DNA of 64,000 nt from JBBRYB01 sp038238115 (GCA_038238115.1 JBBRYB010000002.1:124001-188000); one strand, 5' to 3'; counted from the stretch's first letter, positions 1 through 8,398 are shown. Notes: generated from the letters alone by a model not told the origin. Made by a program: numbers and translations.

Positions 1-849
1 CGAGCCAGCGCCACCGGGGCCCGGCTGGTGCACTCGTGCGGGTTCGACTCGGTTCCGCACGACCTCGGGGCATGGTTCACGGTTCAGCAGCTGCCGGAAG
101 GTGTCCCGTTGACGGTGAAGGGCTTCGTCCGTGCATACGGCGCGCTCTCCGGCGGCAGCCATCACTCGGCGGTCCGGGCGCTCTCGCGGCTGCGTCAGGC
201 GAGGGCTGTGGCGGGCCGTCGACGTGCAGCCGAGCGACGGGCCGCGGCCGCGTCCAAGGTGACCAGCAGTCGGCGGGTCAGAGCTCTGCCCCAGCGGCCG
301 AGCAGGGCTCCAGACGGCCAGGGTTGGGCGCTGCCGCTGCCGACGATCGACCCGCTGGTCGTACGCCGGTCTGCCCGGGCTTGTGAGCGCTACGGACCCG
401 ACTTCGCCTACGGCCACTATGCCCTCGTGCCCAATCTGCCGCTCGCCGTCGGCGCGCCGGTGGCGCTCGGCGCCATGGTGGCGACCGCGCAGGTACGTCC
501 TGGACGCGATCTGCTGCTCCGGCTACAACGCCAGGGTGCCGGGCCATCTGCTGAGCGGCGCGCCCGGTCGTGGTTTCAGGTGTGCTTTGTCGGCACCGGG
601 GGCGAACGCGAGGTGATAACGCAGGTGAGTGGCGGCGACCCAGGCTACGACGAGACCGCGACCATGCTCGCGCAGTCGGCACTCTGCCTGGCCCTGGACG
701 CGGACCTGCCGTCGACGGCCGGCCAAGTCACAACGGTGCAGGCAATGGGCGACGCGCTGCGCATTCGCCTGCAGGCGCACGGCATGACGTTTCGCCGGCT
801 CAGTGCTTGGCCGAGTCAGGCTGGTCCTGCGGCAGGGAGTCGGCCTTGA
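1..849 (+). CDS. Saccharopine dehydrogenase-like / trans-acting enoyl reductase family protein, 5'-truncated
   Basis: The reading frame is open from base 1, so the N-terminal Rossmann part lies outside the window; about 282 residues of the C-terminal part remain. The segment HSCGFDSVPHDLG just inside the window is characteristic of the trans-acting enoyl reductase/saccharopine dehydrogenase-like family of actinobacteria (NAD(P)-dependent, often membrane-associated reductases of uncertain substrate). The C-terminus ends in a helix containing LRLQAHGMTF-type sequence, as is usual in the family. Its last 50 bases overlap, tail to tail, the end of the YihY gene on the opposite strand. The exact substrate cannot be read from sequence. 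Confidence 0.8.
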   Translation, partial: RASATGARLVHSCGFDSVPHDLGAWFTVQQLPEGVPLTVKGFVRAYGALSGGSHHSAVRALSRLRQARAVAGRRRAAERRAAAASKVTSSRRVRALPQRPSRAPDGQGWALPLPTIDPLVVRRSARACERYGPDFAYGHYALVPNLPLAVGAPVALGAMVATAQVRPGRDLLLRLQRQGAGPSAERRARSWFQVCFVGTGGEREVITQVSGGDPGYDETATMLAQSALCLALDADLPSTAGQVTTVQAMGDALRIRLQAHGMTFRRLSAWPSQAGPAAGSRP

Positions 850-1801
850 TCGCGTCCCGCTGGCCCAACGGCTGCTCGGGTCCCCGGGTCGTATCGCGTG
901 CCGTCTGCTGTTCGCTCTCGGCGTTGATCTCGGCGCCGAGCAAGATGATGTAGCAGGTGATCCACAGCCAGAGGAGCAGCACGACCACCGCAGCCAGGCT
1001 CCCGTACGTCTTGCCGTAGCTGCTGAAGTTGTCGACATACAGCGAGAATCCGACCGACGCGACCAACCAGATCACGGTTGCCACGACCGCTCCTGTCGAC
1101 ACCCAGCTGAAACGCGGTGAGGCACGGTCAGGGGCCAGCCGGTAGGTCACGGCAAGACCCACCATGACCAGACCGAGGAGCAGGACCCACCGGACGACCT
1201 CCGCGACCACCCGAGCCAGTGTCGAGAGCCCGATCGCGTCGAATGCCGCAGGCGCCACGGCCACCAGACCGACGGCGACGAGTGCAAAGACGACCGCACC
1301 GATCGTGAGGCCGAGTGCGAGCGCCTTGCGCTTGATGAACCCTCGCGACTCCTCCTCGTCGTAGGCAAGGTTGACGGCCGAGATGAGATTGCCCACGCCG
1401 CCCGAGGCGCTCCACAGCGCAAGCGCGAGCGAGATGATCAGCCCGATGCTCAGCGACTGCTGCGGCGTCGACGTCAACTGGTCGATCTGCTGCATCAGCA
1501 GGTTGCCTGCAGACTTGGGCAGCCCAGACGAAACGCTTTGCGCCTGAGTCCTGATCTGGGTCGGGTCAGCGACCAGGCCGTATGCCGAGATGGCGGCGAT
1601 CATCGCCGGGAAGAGCGACAGGAAGCCGAAGAACGCCACCCCAGCCGCCAACAGCGGCACTTGGTCGACACCGGCTTCCTTCCAGGCGCGTCGGGTGACC
1701 TGCCACCAGCCACGGGCCGGAATATCTCGTGGCGTGGCCGCGTCCCCGCCGGGAATGTCACCCCGCGAAGTGCCAGTCTGCTGGCTCGTGGGCGGGCTCA
1801 G
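800..1801 (-). CDS. YihY/BrkB family inner-membrane protein
   Basis: Polytopic membrane protein of the YihY (formerly BrkB/RNase BN-like) family, function unknown in most bacteria. The hallmark segment LLAAGVAFFGFLSLFP opens the first membrane helix; further hydrophobic segments and the acidic loop around NLAYDEEESRGF follow, then a hydrophilic Gln/Asp-rich tail. The first ATG/GTG/TTG start is a GTG at 1660, but this would remove a family-like amphipathic lead (RGWWQVTRRAWKEAGVDQV) that is open upstream. No ATG, GTG or TTG occurs in that lead. A CTG at 1801-1799 forms CTGA with the stop of the DUF3618 gene and has AGGTGG nine bases upstream, so I extend the gene to 1801; the conservative start is 1660. 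It is the last gene of a four-gene operon. Confidence 0.85.
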   Translation of the reverse strand: MSPPTSQQTGTSRGDIPGGDAATPRDIPARGWWQVTRRAWKEAGVDQVPLLAAGVAFFGFLSLFPAMIAAISAYGLVADPTQIRTQAQSVSSGLPKSAGNLLMQQIDQLTSTPQQSLSIGLIISLALALWSASGGVGNLISAVNLAYDEEESRGFIKRKALALGLTIGAVVFALVAVGLVAVAPAAFDAIGLSTLARVVAEVVRWVLLLGLVMVGLAVTYRLAPDRASPRFSWVSTGAVVATVIWLVASVGFSLYVDNFSSYGKTYGSLAAVVVLLLWLWITCYIILLGAEINAESEQQTARDTTRGPEQPLGQRDAIKADSLPQDQPDSAKH

Positions 1802-2430
1802 TGGGAGCCACCACCTTGCGTCGACTCGCGCACCGCCCGCGTCGAGCTCTTTGCCTCGTCACCGACCGTCTGGGCCGCGCTTTGGCCGTCGGAGCGAACC
1901 GTCTCGGCGGCCTGCGTCGCAGATTCGCGGACAGCCTCGACCGCCTGCTGGGCCGGCTCCTGCAGATTGTCCTTGATCTCCTGGGCGGCCTGGCTCAACT
2001 GCTCCTTGGCCGGCCCCGCCAAGTCGCTCGCCTTGTCCTGCACGGCTCGGGCGGCTTGCTCCTCGGGCTTGCTCGCCGGCAATAGGCTGGAGATCAGCCA
2101 GCCCGAGGCAAACGCGATGAGGCCCGCAGCGAGCGGGTTGCCCTGGGTGCGCTGACGGGCCATCGACGGACCGCTGGTGACAGCGTCGGACAGCGCCGAG
2201 CCGGCGCGGTCGCTCATCGAGCCGGCACGCTCGCCGAGTGATGAGGTGCCAGTTGGGGAAGTGCCCATCACGCGCTCCTTGAGGCCAACGACGGCGCCCT
2301 TGCCTCGCTCGACTCGGCGCCCCACGATGCGACCCGGGCTGACCTTCTCGTTGAGCAGGTCGACGTCTCGGCTGAGGTCCAGGCGGGTCTCCTCGATCTC
2401 ACGCCTCAGTTCCTCTGGGCTTTGAGCCAT
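1798..2430 (-). CDS. DUF3618 domain-containing protein
   Basis: A 210-residue protein starting with the DUF3618 signature (ELRREIEETRLDLSRDVDLLNEKVSPGRI), a short helical module found almost only in actinobacteria. A membrane helix lies near residues 108-123 (LAAGLIAFASGWLISSLLP) and the C-terminal part is an Ala/Gln/Glu-rich amphipathic helix. The function of the family is not known; the architecture suggests a membrane-anchored helical protein. It overlaps the holin-like gene upstream by 25 bases and probably the YihY gene downstream by 4 bases, so the operon looks translationally coupled. Confidence 0.85.
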   Translation of the reverse strand: MAQSPEELRREIEETRLDLSRDVDLLNEKVSPGRIVGRRVERGKGAVVGLKERVMGTSPTGTSSLGERAGSMSDRAGSALSDAVTSGPSMARQRTQGNPLAAGLIAFASGWLISSLLPASKPEEQAARAVQDKASDLAGPAKEQLSQAAQEIKDNLQEPAQQAVEAVRESATQAAETVRSDGQSAAQTVGDEAKSSTRAVRESTQGGGSH

Positions 2431-2972
2431 TGTGCGTCCTCCTTCAGGGATTCAACGGTTTGCTCCGGCTTGGGGTGGACCTCGCGCAGGTTCTTGCGGC
2501 CCAAGGCGAACAGCACCCCACCAACGACCGCCCAAAGGACGGTGACGATCAGGGCGGCGAGTGTGACGTCCAGCGCGTTGTCGAGCAGCCACATCAGTGT
2601 CACCGACGCGAAGATGGCGACCATCCAGGCAGCGAAACCGGCGCCGGCGAGCATTCCGCCGGCCTTGCCCGCCGTCTTCATCTCTTCGCGCAGCTCGGCC
2701 TTGGCGAGCGCGAGCTCCTGGCGCATCAGCTTGGAGATGTCGCTCGACAGCCGGGTAATGATCGACCCGACTGACTGGTCCTTGACGTCGTGTCGGTCAT
2801 CGACGCCGATCTCCGGCTGGCTCGCGCCGCTGCCACCGGCACCGGTCACCGGCTCCCGTTCTGCGAACGACGCGGTCGTGCCTGCAGAGGCGCCACCTTC
2901 ATAGGAGGCGCCAGGCTGCATTGGCGGGCTCGCCCCGTCGTATGGCTGGTTCGGCGGGTAGGGCGTGCTCAC
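2406..2972 (-). CDS. Actinobacterial holin-X-like / phage holin superfamily III protein
   Basis: A 188-residue protein with a Pro/Gly/Ser-rich N-terminal tail of about 60 residues, a helix bearing the typical SVGSIITRLSSDISKLMRQELALAKAE-type motif at about 68-95, and two hydrophobic helices (about 108-130 and 137-157). This is the layout of the 'putative actinobacterial holin-X' family, which is chromosomal and not evidence for a prophage; the role is unknown. It overlaps the coiled-coil gene upstream by 4 bases (ATGA) and the DUF3618 gene downstream by 25, as part of one operon. Confidence 0.85.
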   Translation of the reverse strand: MSTPYPPNQPYDGASPPMQPGASYEGGASAGTTASFAEREPVTGAGGSGASQPEIGVDDRHDVKDQSVGSIITRLSSDISKLMRQELALAKAELREEMKTAGKAGGMLAGAGFAAWMVAIFASVTLMWLLDNALDVTLAALIVTVLWAVVGGVLFALGRKNLREVHPKPEQTVESLKEDAQWLKAQRN

Positions 2973-3874
2973 GCGAGATCTCCCTGCCGCGGAGCAGGGC
3001 CGGGGGGAGCGGTCTGAGCGGTGTAAGGATCCTCGACAGGGCCGGGCCGAGCGGTCTGACCACCGTAAGGGCGCTCGACGATGGGGGGAGGGGCAAGATC
3101 CGGTCCCTCGGCGGCGGCTGATCCCGGGGCGGGTCCAGTGGAGCCGGCGAGGGGCTCACCGTAGGTCGACGTGTAGGCGCCGGTGTAGTCCGACCTGCCA
3201 CCGAACTGCGGGTCGGGAACAGGCGAGCCGTCGGAGACCGCTGAGGGGTCGGAGACCGCTGAGCGATCGGCCAGCGCAGGGACGTCGGCGCCGGTGGTTG
3301 GCGCTGCGGTGCCCGGCTCGTCCTGTGATGGCGAGCCGTTGTGGGCGCTAGCCGCACCCCGGGCGAGACGGCCCACGAGGACGCCCGCAATGGCAGCGCA
3401 GGCGAGGAACGCCCCGGGACGCCGTCGGGCCACGCCTCGCAGCTCGTCGAGGAGTTGGCTCGGGTCGCGCTGCTCGACGAAATCGGCGGTGCGATGCGTC
3501 CAGCTCGAAGCCTCCCGGGCGAGCTGGCTGCCGAGACCCGGGCTTTCCTCCTTGTCGGACATCTCGCGCAGTTCGTCGCCAAGCAAACGCAGGCCGTCGA
3601 CGGCGCGGTCGCGCTGGGCTCCGGCCTGCTCGGATAGCTGGGTCCGCGTCTCGTCGGCGAGCTGCCGGGCCTGCTCCCGGATGTCTGAGTTGACCTGGCG
3701 TGCCTGCTGCTTGGCGGTGTCGCTGACCTGTGACGCGGCGCCGGAGGCCACCTGTGTGACGTGCTGCGCCTCGCTCTTGGCGGCGTCGGCAGCGGCAGCC
3801 GGCTTGGAACCATCTGCACGCTGTGGATCCGGCTGCTGAACCGGTCGTGCGGGGTCGAGAGGATTGGACGTCAT
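2969..3874 (-). CDS. Hypothetical membrane-associated coiled-coil protein
   Basis: A 301-residue protein of no recognised family name. Residues about 20-120 are a long charged helix (SQVSDTAKQQARQVNSD, EQARQLADETRTQLSEQ) resembling apolipoprotein-like or LEA-like amphipathic repeats. A short hydrophobic segment follows (GAFLACAAIAGVLVGRLARG), then a Pro/Gly/Ser/Tyr-rich tail. I start it at the ATG at 3874 (MTSNPLD) because GGAAG lies seven bases upstream; a GTG at 3892 would place the ribosome-binding site inside the gene. It is the first gene of the envelope operon and is divergent from the phosphatase gene. Confidence 0.75.
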   Translation of the reverse strand: MTSNPLDPARPVQQPDPQRADGSKPAAAADAAKSEAQHVTQVASGAASQVSDTAKQQARQVNSDIREQARQLADETRTQLSEQAGAQRDRAVDGLRLLGDELREMSDKEESPGLGSQLAREASSWTHRTADFVEQRDPSQLLDELRGVARRRPGAFLACAAIAGVLVGRLARGAASAHNGSPSQDEPGTAAPTTGADVPALADRSAVSDPSAVSDGSPVPDPQFGGRSDYTGAYTSTYGEPLAGSTGPAPGSAAAEGPDLAPPPIVERPYGGQTARPGPVEDPYTAQTAPPGPAPRQGDLA

Positions 3875-3981
3875 GAGGCGGCTTCCTTCCACGTTGGCTT
3901 ACGCTGTATGTGCCCAGCCCTGATGGTTGTAATCGCGTCGGCGGTGTTCTGCGCCGCGGAGCGGTCTCTAGAGTCGTGTGC

Positions 3982-4626
3982 ATGTCGGACCTGCAGTGCG
4001 CTGCCACCGTCGTCGTCGTACGTCACGCGGAGGCCGAGTACGACCTGGACACCGTCTCAGACGCGGGCGGGTCACTGACCCAGGCGGGGCGGGAGCAGGC
4101 CCGTCGTCTGGGTGAGTCGCTGCGCGAGCGACGTGTCTCAGCGATCTGGTGCAGCGACATGGCGCGGGCCGTGCAGACCGCTGAGATCGCCGCATCCGTG
4201 GTGGGTTGCGGCGTCCGGGTGCGAGCGGGCCTGCGTGAGTTCGGCGTCGGCGATCACGAGGGCGCCGTCTACCCATCCGACCTGCTCTCGGACGTGCTCT
4301 CAGCGTGGCGCAGCGGTCGCCTCGACGTGGGGTGTCCGGGCGCGGAGACCGGCGCCGACGTCGTACGCCGGTTCAGCGATGAGATGGAAGCGGTGGGCGA
4401 CCTGCACCGTGGCGAGACAGTCCTCGTCGTGAGCCACGCCGGCGTGATGAGGCTGGTGCTTGGCAGGCTGGCCCGAAACGTGGCGGACACGCTGACCTGG
4501 GCGCAGCCGCTCAACCACTGCGCGGGAGGCGAGATGGTCGTCGACGCTGACGGCTGGGTGCTGCGCACCTGGGTCGGTGAGCCCGTCGAGCCCGTCGAGC
4601 CAGAAGGTGCGGTCCCGCCGCGATGA
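3982..4626 (+). CDS. Histidine phosphatase (phosphoglycerate-mutase-like) family protein
   Basis: A 214-residue member of histidine phosphatase branch 1. The catalytic RHAE motif is near residue 16 (VVVRHAEAEYD), the second Arg lies in SDMARAVQTAE, and the second catalytic His is in VVSHAGVMRL near residue 155. Substrate is not predictable; relatives dephosphorylate sugars, phosphoserine/threonine or cofactor intermediates. The open frame extends back to 3910, but the ATG at 3982 (MSDLQC) puts the RHAE strand at the usual distance from the start. A tandem EPVEPVEPE tail ends the protein. Confidence 0.85.
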   Translation: MSDLQCAATVVVVRHAEAEYDLDTVSDAGGSLTQAGREQARRLGESLRERRVSAIWCSDMARAVQTAEIAASVVGCGVRVRAGLREFGVGDHEGAVYPSDLLSDVLSAWRSGRLDVGCPGAETGADVVRRFSDEMEAVGDLHRGETVLVVSHAGVMRLVLGRLARNVADTLTWAQPLNHCAGGEMVVDADGWVLRTWVGEPVEPVEPEGAVPPR

Positions 4627-4753
4627 TGATTGCGAGGGCGAAGCGGCTGACCCACCCGCTGTCGCCCCTGCTCCGCGTAGGCTGGCCCTGAGTCGACGGT
4701 CCGAAGGGTTCGACGACGTGAGAGTTCGATGACTCGAGGGCAGGAGGCTGGTC

Positions 4754-5641
4754 GTGGAGTGGGTGCTGATCGCGCTGGTGGCGGTGCTCGTCGTCCTCGC
4801 GGTGCGCGGGGGTAACCGTCGGCAAATCGCGCAGACGCGTCGACGTGACGCGGCTCCCGACGAGCTCGCAGGGGTCAAGCGTGCCGCTGACGAAGACGTT
4901 ACGGAGTTCGGTGAGGAGCTGCAACGCCTCGACATCGACCTGGCCGGGCGTGAGCTCGACGCGGCGACGCGGGCGGACTACCAGCGTGGTCTGGATGCCT
5001 ACGAGTCGGCCAAGGAGTCGGTCCAAGCGGTGCGCTCGCCCGATGAGATCCGCAACGTCACCGAGATCCTCGAGGACGGGCGCTATGCCACCGCGTGCGT
5101 GCGCGCCCGCGTGGAGGGACAACCGCTGCCGGCCCGCCGGTCCCCGTGCTTCTTCAACCCCCAGCATGGACCGTCCGTACGCGACGTGACCTGGACGCCG
5201 AGCGGCGGGAGCGCCCGCGAGGTCCCGGCCTGTGCGCTCGACGCCCAGCGCGTCGAGGCCGGCGCCGAGCCGGACTCGCGCAAGGTCATGGTCGGGTCGA
5301 GGCGGGTGCCCTACTGGGAGGCGGGTCCGGCCTACGGGCCCTGGGCAGCCGGCTACTTCGCGACGTTCGGGGTGATGAACGTCTTGTTCTTGGGCACGAT
5401 GATGGGCTCGCTCGGCGGCTTCGACGGCAGCTACGACCAGGGGTACGACGAGGGCTATGACGCCGGGCAGGACGGCTCTGGCGGTGATGGCGGTGGCGAC
5501 GCAGGTGGTGGCGACGGGGGGAGCGACTACAGCGCCGGTGGCGACTACTCCGGTGACATGGGCGGTGGCGGCTGGGACGGCGGCGGATCCGACTTCGGGG
5601 GCGGCTTCGACGGCGGGGGCTTCGACGGAGGCGGCTTCTGA
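4754..5641 (+). CDS. Hypothetical single-span membrane protein with Gly/Asp-rich tail
   Basis: GTG start with the N-terminal hydrophobic anchor WVLIALVAVLVVLAV. A helical region (about 35-100) follows, then a compact segment with paired cysteines (PCFFNPQHGP and PACALDAQRVEAG, about residues 133-180). A second hydrophobic stretch (WAAGYFATFGVMNVLFLG, about 196-213) is followed by a roughly 75-residue tail made almost only of Gly, Asp, Ser and Tyr. The cysteine segment recurs in actinobacterial membrane proteins, but I know no assigned function. The low-complexity tail may be extracytoplasmic and flexible; that is inference. GGAGG (4743-4747) lies six bases before the start. Confidence 0.7.
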   Translation: MEWVLIALVAVLVVLAVRGGNRRQIAQTRRRDAAPDELAGVKRAADEDVTEFGEELQRLDIDLAGRELDAATRADYQRGLDAYESAKESVQAVRSPDEIRNVTEILEDGRYATACVRARVEGQPLPARRSPCFFNPQHGPSVRDVTWTPSGGSAREVPACALDAQRVEAGAEPDSRKVMVGSRRVPYWEAGPAYGPWAAGYFATFGVMNVLFLGTMMGSLGGFDGSYDQGYDEGYDAGQDGSGGDGGGDAGGGDGGSDYSAGGDYSGDMGGGGWDGGGSDFGGGFDGGGFDGGGF

Positions 5642-5735
5642 GCGCTTCGCGGCGCGCTGATCCGCCGGTGGGATCGGCAGAGTGGCCTGGGCGTCCCGGC
5701 TGTGTGCGGCGGTATCCACATGCCGCCGCGGCGGC

Positions 5736-6485
5736 TCAGAAGAGGCGGGCAGCGGGGTCGTCCATGCCCCTCAGCGCGTCATAGTCGACCACACAGCACT
5801 GGATGCGGCGGTCCTCGGCCAGTGTCCGTGCTTGGGCGACGATCGTCTGAGCGGCCAGGATTCCCCGCACCGGCGCCAGCAGCGGGTCGCGGTTGAGCAG
5901 CTCGAGGTAGCGGGTCAGCTGCTCGACCGCGTCGATCCCCGCCTTGCGCTTGACCTCCACCGCGACATGGCCGCTGACCTGGCCGACCGCGGCCGACCCG
6001 GGGGCGAGGTCGGGTTGGTGTGCGGTCATCGTCGCGCTCTCGACCGTGAGTACGGCCTCCCGGCACAGCAGGTCGACCGGCCCGATGGCGGTGGGGAACT
6101 CGCGGCGCACGAGCGTCATACCCGTGTGCAGCGACGCCGGGTGGTCGGCGAGGAGCTCCTGGAGGTGCTTTTCGACGCCGTCCTTCTGCAGCCCCGGATC
6201 TGCACCGAGGTCGTACGTCGTGTCACTGACCACGGCCTCGATCACGATGCGCAGGGTGTCACCACCCTTCGCCTCGACCACCCATTCGACCTGCCCCATG
6301 CCATCGACGCCCTCGACGAGGGTGCACGGCGCGGACATCCAGTTGAGCGGCTTGTAGGAGCCGCCGTCGGAGTGCACGAGCACGGAGGAGTCGGCCTTGA
6401 CGATGAGCAGCCGGGTCGCCATCGGCAGGTGGGCTGTGAGCCGACCGGCATAGTCGACCTGGCAGCGGGCTATCACGAGGCGCAC
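5736..6485 (-). CDS. nucS: NucS/EndoMS mismatch-specific endonuclease
   Basis: A 249-residue protein matching actinobacterial NucS, which replaces MutSL by cutting both strands at mismatches, especially those with G or T. The N-terminal domain begins RLVIARCQVDYAGRLTAHLP. The C-terminal nuclease domain carries the PD-(D/E)xK-type signature GPVDLLCREA and VAVEVKRKAGIDAVEQL. The extreme C-terminus DDPAARLF resembles the beta-clamp-binding tail described for NucS. The frame is open to 6527, but family proteins begin at (M/V)RLVIARC, so I use the GTG at 6485. It stands alone, convergent with the Gly-rich membrane protein gene. Confidence 0.95.
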   Translation of the reverse strand: MRLVIARCQVDYAGRLTAHLPMATRLLIVKADSSVLVHSDGGSYKPLNWMSAPCTLVEGVDGMGQVEWVVEAKGGDTLRIVIEAVVSDTTYDLGADPGLQKDGVEKHLQELLADHPASLHTGMTLVRREFPTAIGPVDLLCREAVLTVESATMTAHQPDLAPGSAAVGQVSGHVAVEVKRKAGIDAVEQLTRYLELLNRDPLLAPVRGILAAQTIVAQARTLAEDRRIQCCVVDYDALRGMDDPAARLF

Positions 6486-6612
6486 ACCGCCAGACCCTAT
6501 CCGAGCTGCCAGCGGCCAAGCCGCCACAAGCCAGTGCCAGCAGCCGAGGCCGATACCTCAAGCGGCTTCTGCCGTGTCCGCTCGGTCAACGCCGCGTGGG
6601 AGACTCGGCAGC

Positions 6613-8394
6613 ATGTCACGTGAGTTCAGCACGATCGGTGTTGTCGGGCTCGGCACGATGGGTGCCGGTATCGCGGAGGTCTTCGCTCGCAACGGTTACG
6701 CTGTGATCGGCGTGGAGGCCGACGAGGAGCAGATGAACCGTGGCCGGGCGCACCTGGAGCATTCGACCGGACGCGCGGTGAGGCGCGGCAAGCTCAGCGA
6801 GGACGAACAGCGCTCGATCTTCGACCGGCTGACGCTCACCACCAGACTCGCCGACCTGGCTGACTGCGACCTCGTCGTGGAGGCCGTGGTGGAGCATCTC
6901 GACCTCAAGTGCGGCATCTTCCAGCAGCTGGACGACATCGTCCGCCCCGAGGCGGTGCTCGCCACCAACACGTCATCGCTGTCCGTCACGGCGATCTCCG
7001 CGGCTACGTCGCATCCGGGCCGGGTGATCGGAATGCACTTCTTCAACCCGGCGCCCGTGCAGAAGTTCGTGGAGGTCATCCGCACCGTGGTCACCGAGCC
7101 CGATGTGGTGAGCGACGTGCAGCAGCTGGCCCGAAAGCTCGACAAGAACCCGGTCGCGGCAGGTGACAAGGCAGGCTTCATCGCCAACGCGCTGCTCTTC
7201 GGCTACCTCAACCATGCCGTCTCGATGTACGAGAGCCACTACGCCAGCAGGGAGGACATCGACGCCGCCATGCGCCTGGGCTGCGGCTATCCGATGGGCC
7301 CGCTGTCGTTGCTGGACCTGATCGGGCTCGATACTGCCTACGAGATCCTCGAGACGATGTACCGCCAGGGGCGTAACCGCCTGCACGCGCCCGCGCCCAT
7401 CCTCAAGCAGATGGTCACCGCCGGGCTGCTGGGCCGCAAGACCGGTCGCGGCTTCTACACCTACGAGTCGCCGGACAGTCCTGCCGTGGTGGACGACTCA
7501 GACACGCCGGACCCCGACTCGCCGCCGACGTTCAGGCGGGAGATCTCCCGGGTGGGCGTCGTCGGCTCCGGCACGATGGCGGCCGGCATCGTCGAGGTCT
7601 TCGCCAGGGGCGGGTTTGACGTCACCTACGTCACCCGCAGCCAGGAGAAGGTCGACCACGTTCAGACGATCGTGACGCGCAGCCTCGAGAAGGCGGTGCA
7701 GCGCGGTAAGGTCGCCGAGGCCGACAGGGTCACCGCCCTCGGCCACGTCGTCGGCGCTACGCGACTCGAGGAGCTCGCGCACGTGGATGTCGTCGTCGAG
7801 GCGGTCGCGGAGGATCTTGCCGTCAAGAAGGCGCTGTTCGAAAACCTCGACGAGATCTGCCGCAACGGCGCCATCCTCGCCACGACCACGTCGTCGCTGC
7901 CGGTGATCGAGCTGGCGTCCGTCACCGGTCGGCCACACGACGTGATCGGCATGCACTTCTTCAACCCCGCGCACGTCATGGCTCTGGTCGAGGTGGTGTC
8001 GACGGTGGCCACCCACACCGACGTCGCCGAGACGGTGCGGGCGCTCTGCGCCTCTGTCGGCAAGCATGCCGTCTCGTGCAATGACAGGGCCGGCTTCATC
8101 GTCAACGCGCTGCTGTTTCCCTACCTCAACGACGCGGTCCGGATGCTCGAGGCCCACTATGCCGACGCCGACGAGATCGACACGGCGATGAAGGAGGGGT
8201 GTGCACTGCCCATGGGACCCTTCGAGCTGCTCGACGTCGTCGGCAACGACGTCTCGCTCGCGATCGAGCGGACGCTCTTCCTGGAGTTCCGCGAGCCGGG
8301 CTTCGCCCCGGCCCCCCTGCTCGAGCACCTGGTCACCGCCGGCTACCTCGGCCGCAAGACCGGGCGCGGCTTCCGCGACTACTCCCGGAGCTGA
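6613..8394 (+). CDS. Double-module 3-hydroxyacyl-CoA dehydrogenase (3-hydroxybutyryl-CoA dehydrogenase type)
   Basis: A 593-residue NAD(P)-dependent enzyme made of two complete 3-hydroxyacyl-CoA dehydrogenase units in tandem. Unit 1 (about 1-285) has the Rossmann loop GLGTMGAGIAEVFA, catalytic GMHFFNPAPVQKFVEV and a C-terminal helical domain (GYPMGPLSLLDLIGLD). Unit 2 (about 310-593) repeats all three (GSGTMAAGIVEVFA, GMHFFNPAHVMALVEV, ALPMGPFELLDVVGND). A Pro/Asp-rich linker (DDSDTPDPDSPP) joins them. Single-unit enzymes dimerise, so a fused two-unit chain may form an intramolecular dimer. Expected reaction: oxidation of 3-hydroxybutyryl- or other short 3-hydroxyacyl-CoA. The ATG at 6613 is chosen over an upstream in-frame ATG at 6574. 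The hydrolase gene follows after 4 bases. Confidence 0.9.
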   Translation: MSREFSTIGVVGLGTMGAGIAEVFARNGYAVIGVEADEEQMNRGRAHLEHSTGRAVRRGKLSEDEQRSIFDRLTLTTRLADLADCDLVVEAVVEHLDLKCGIFQQLDDIVRPEAVLATNTSSLSVTAISAATSHPGRVIGMHFFNPAPVQKFVEVIRTVVTEPDVVSDVQQLARKLDKNPVAAGDKAGFIANALLFGYLNHAVSMYESHYASREDIDAAMRLGCGYPMGPLSLLDLIGLDTAYEILETMYRQGRNRLHAPAPILKQMVTAGLLGRKTGRGFYTYESPDSPAVVDDSDTPDPDSPPTFRREISRVGVVGSGTMAAGIVEVFARGGFDVTYVTRSQEKVDHVQTIVTRSLEKAVQRGKVAEADRVTALGHVVGATRLEELAHVDVVVEAVAEDLAVKKALFENLDEICRNGAILATTTSSLPVIELASVTGRPHDVIGMHFFNPAHVMALVEVVSTVATHTDVAETVRALCASVGKHAVSCNDRAGFIVNALLFPYLNDAVRMLEAHYADADEIDTAMKEGCALPMGPFELLDVVGNDVSLAIERTLFLEFREPGFAPAPLLEHLVTAGYLGRKTGRGFRDYSRS

Positions 8395-8398
8395 GCCG

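Noticed and set aside
2406..2972. Prophage indicated by a holin gene
   Set aside because: The protein is of the chromosomal actinobacterial holin-X type and no other phage gene is near.
4511..5719. 402-codon minus-strand frame
   Set aside because: Antisense to the Gly-rich membrane protein; composition is Arg/Ala/Val-rich with no recognisable domain.
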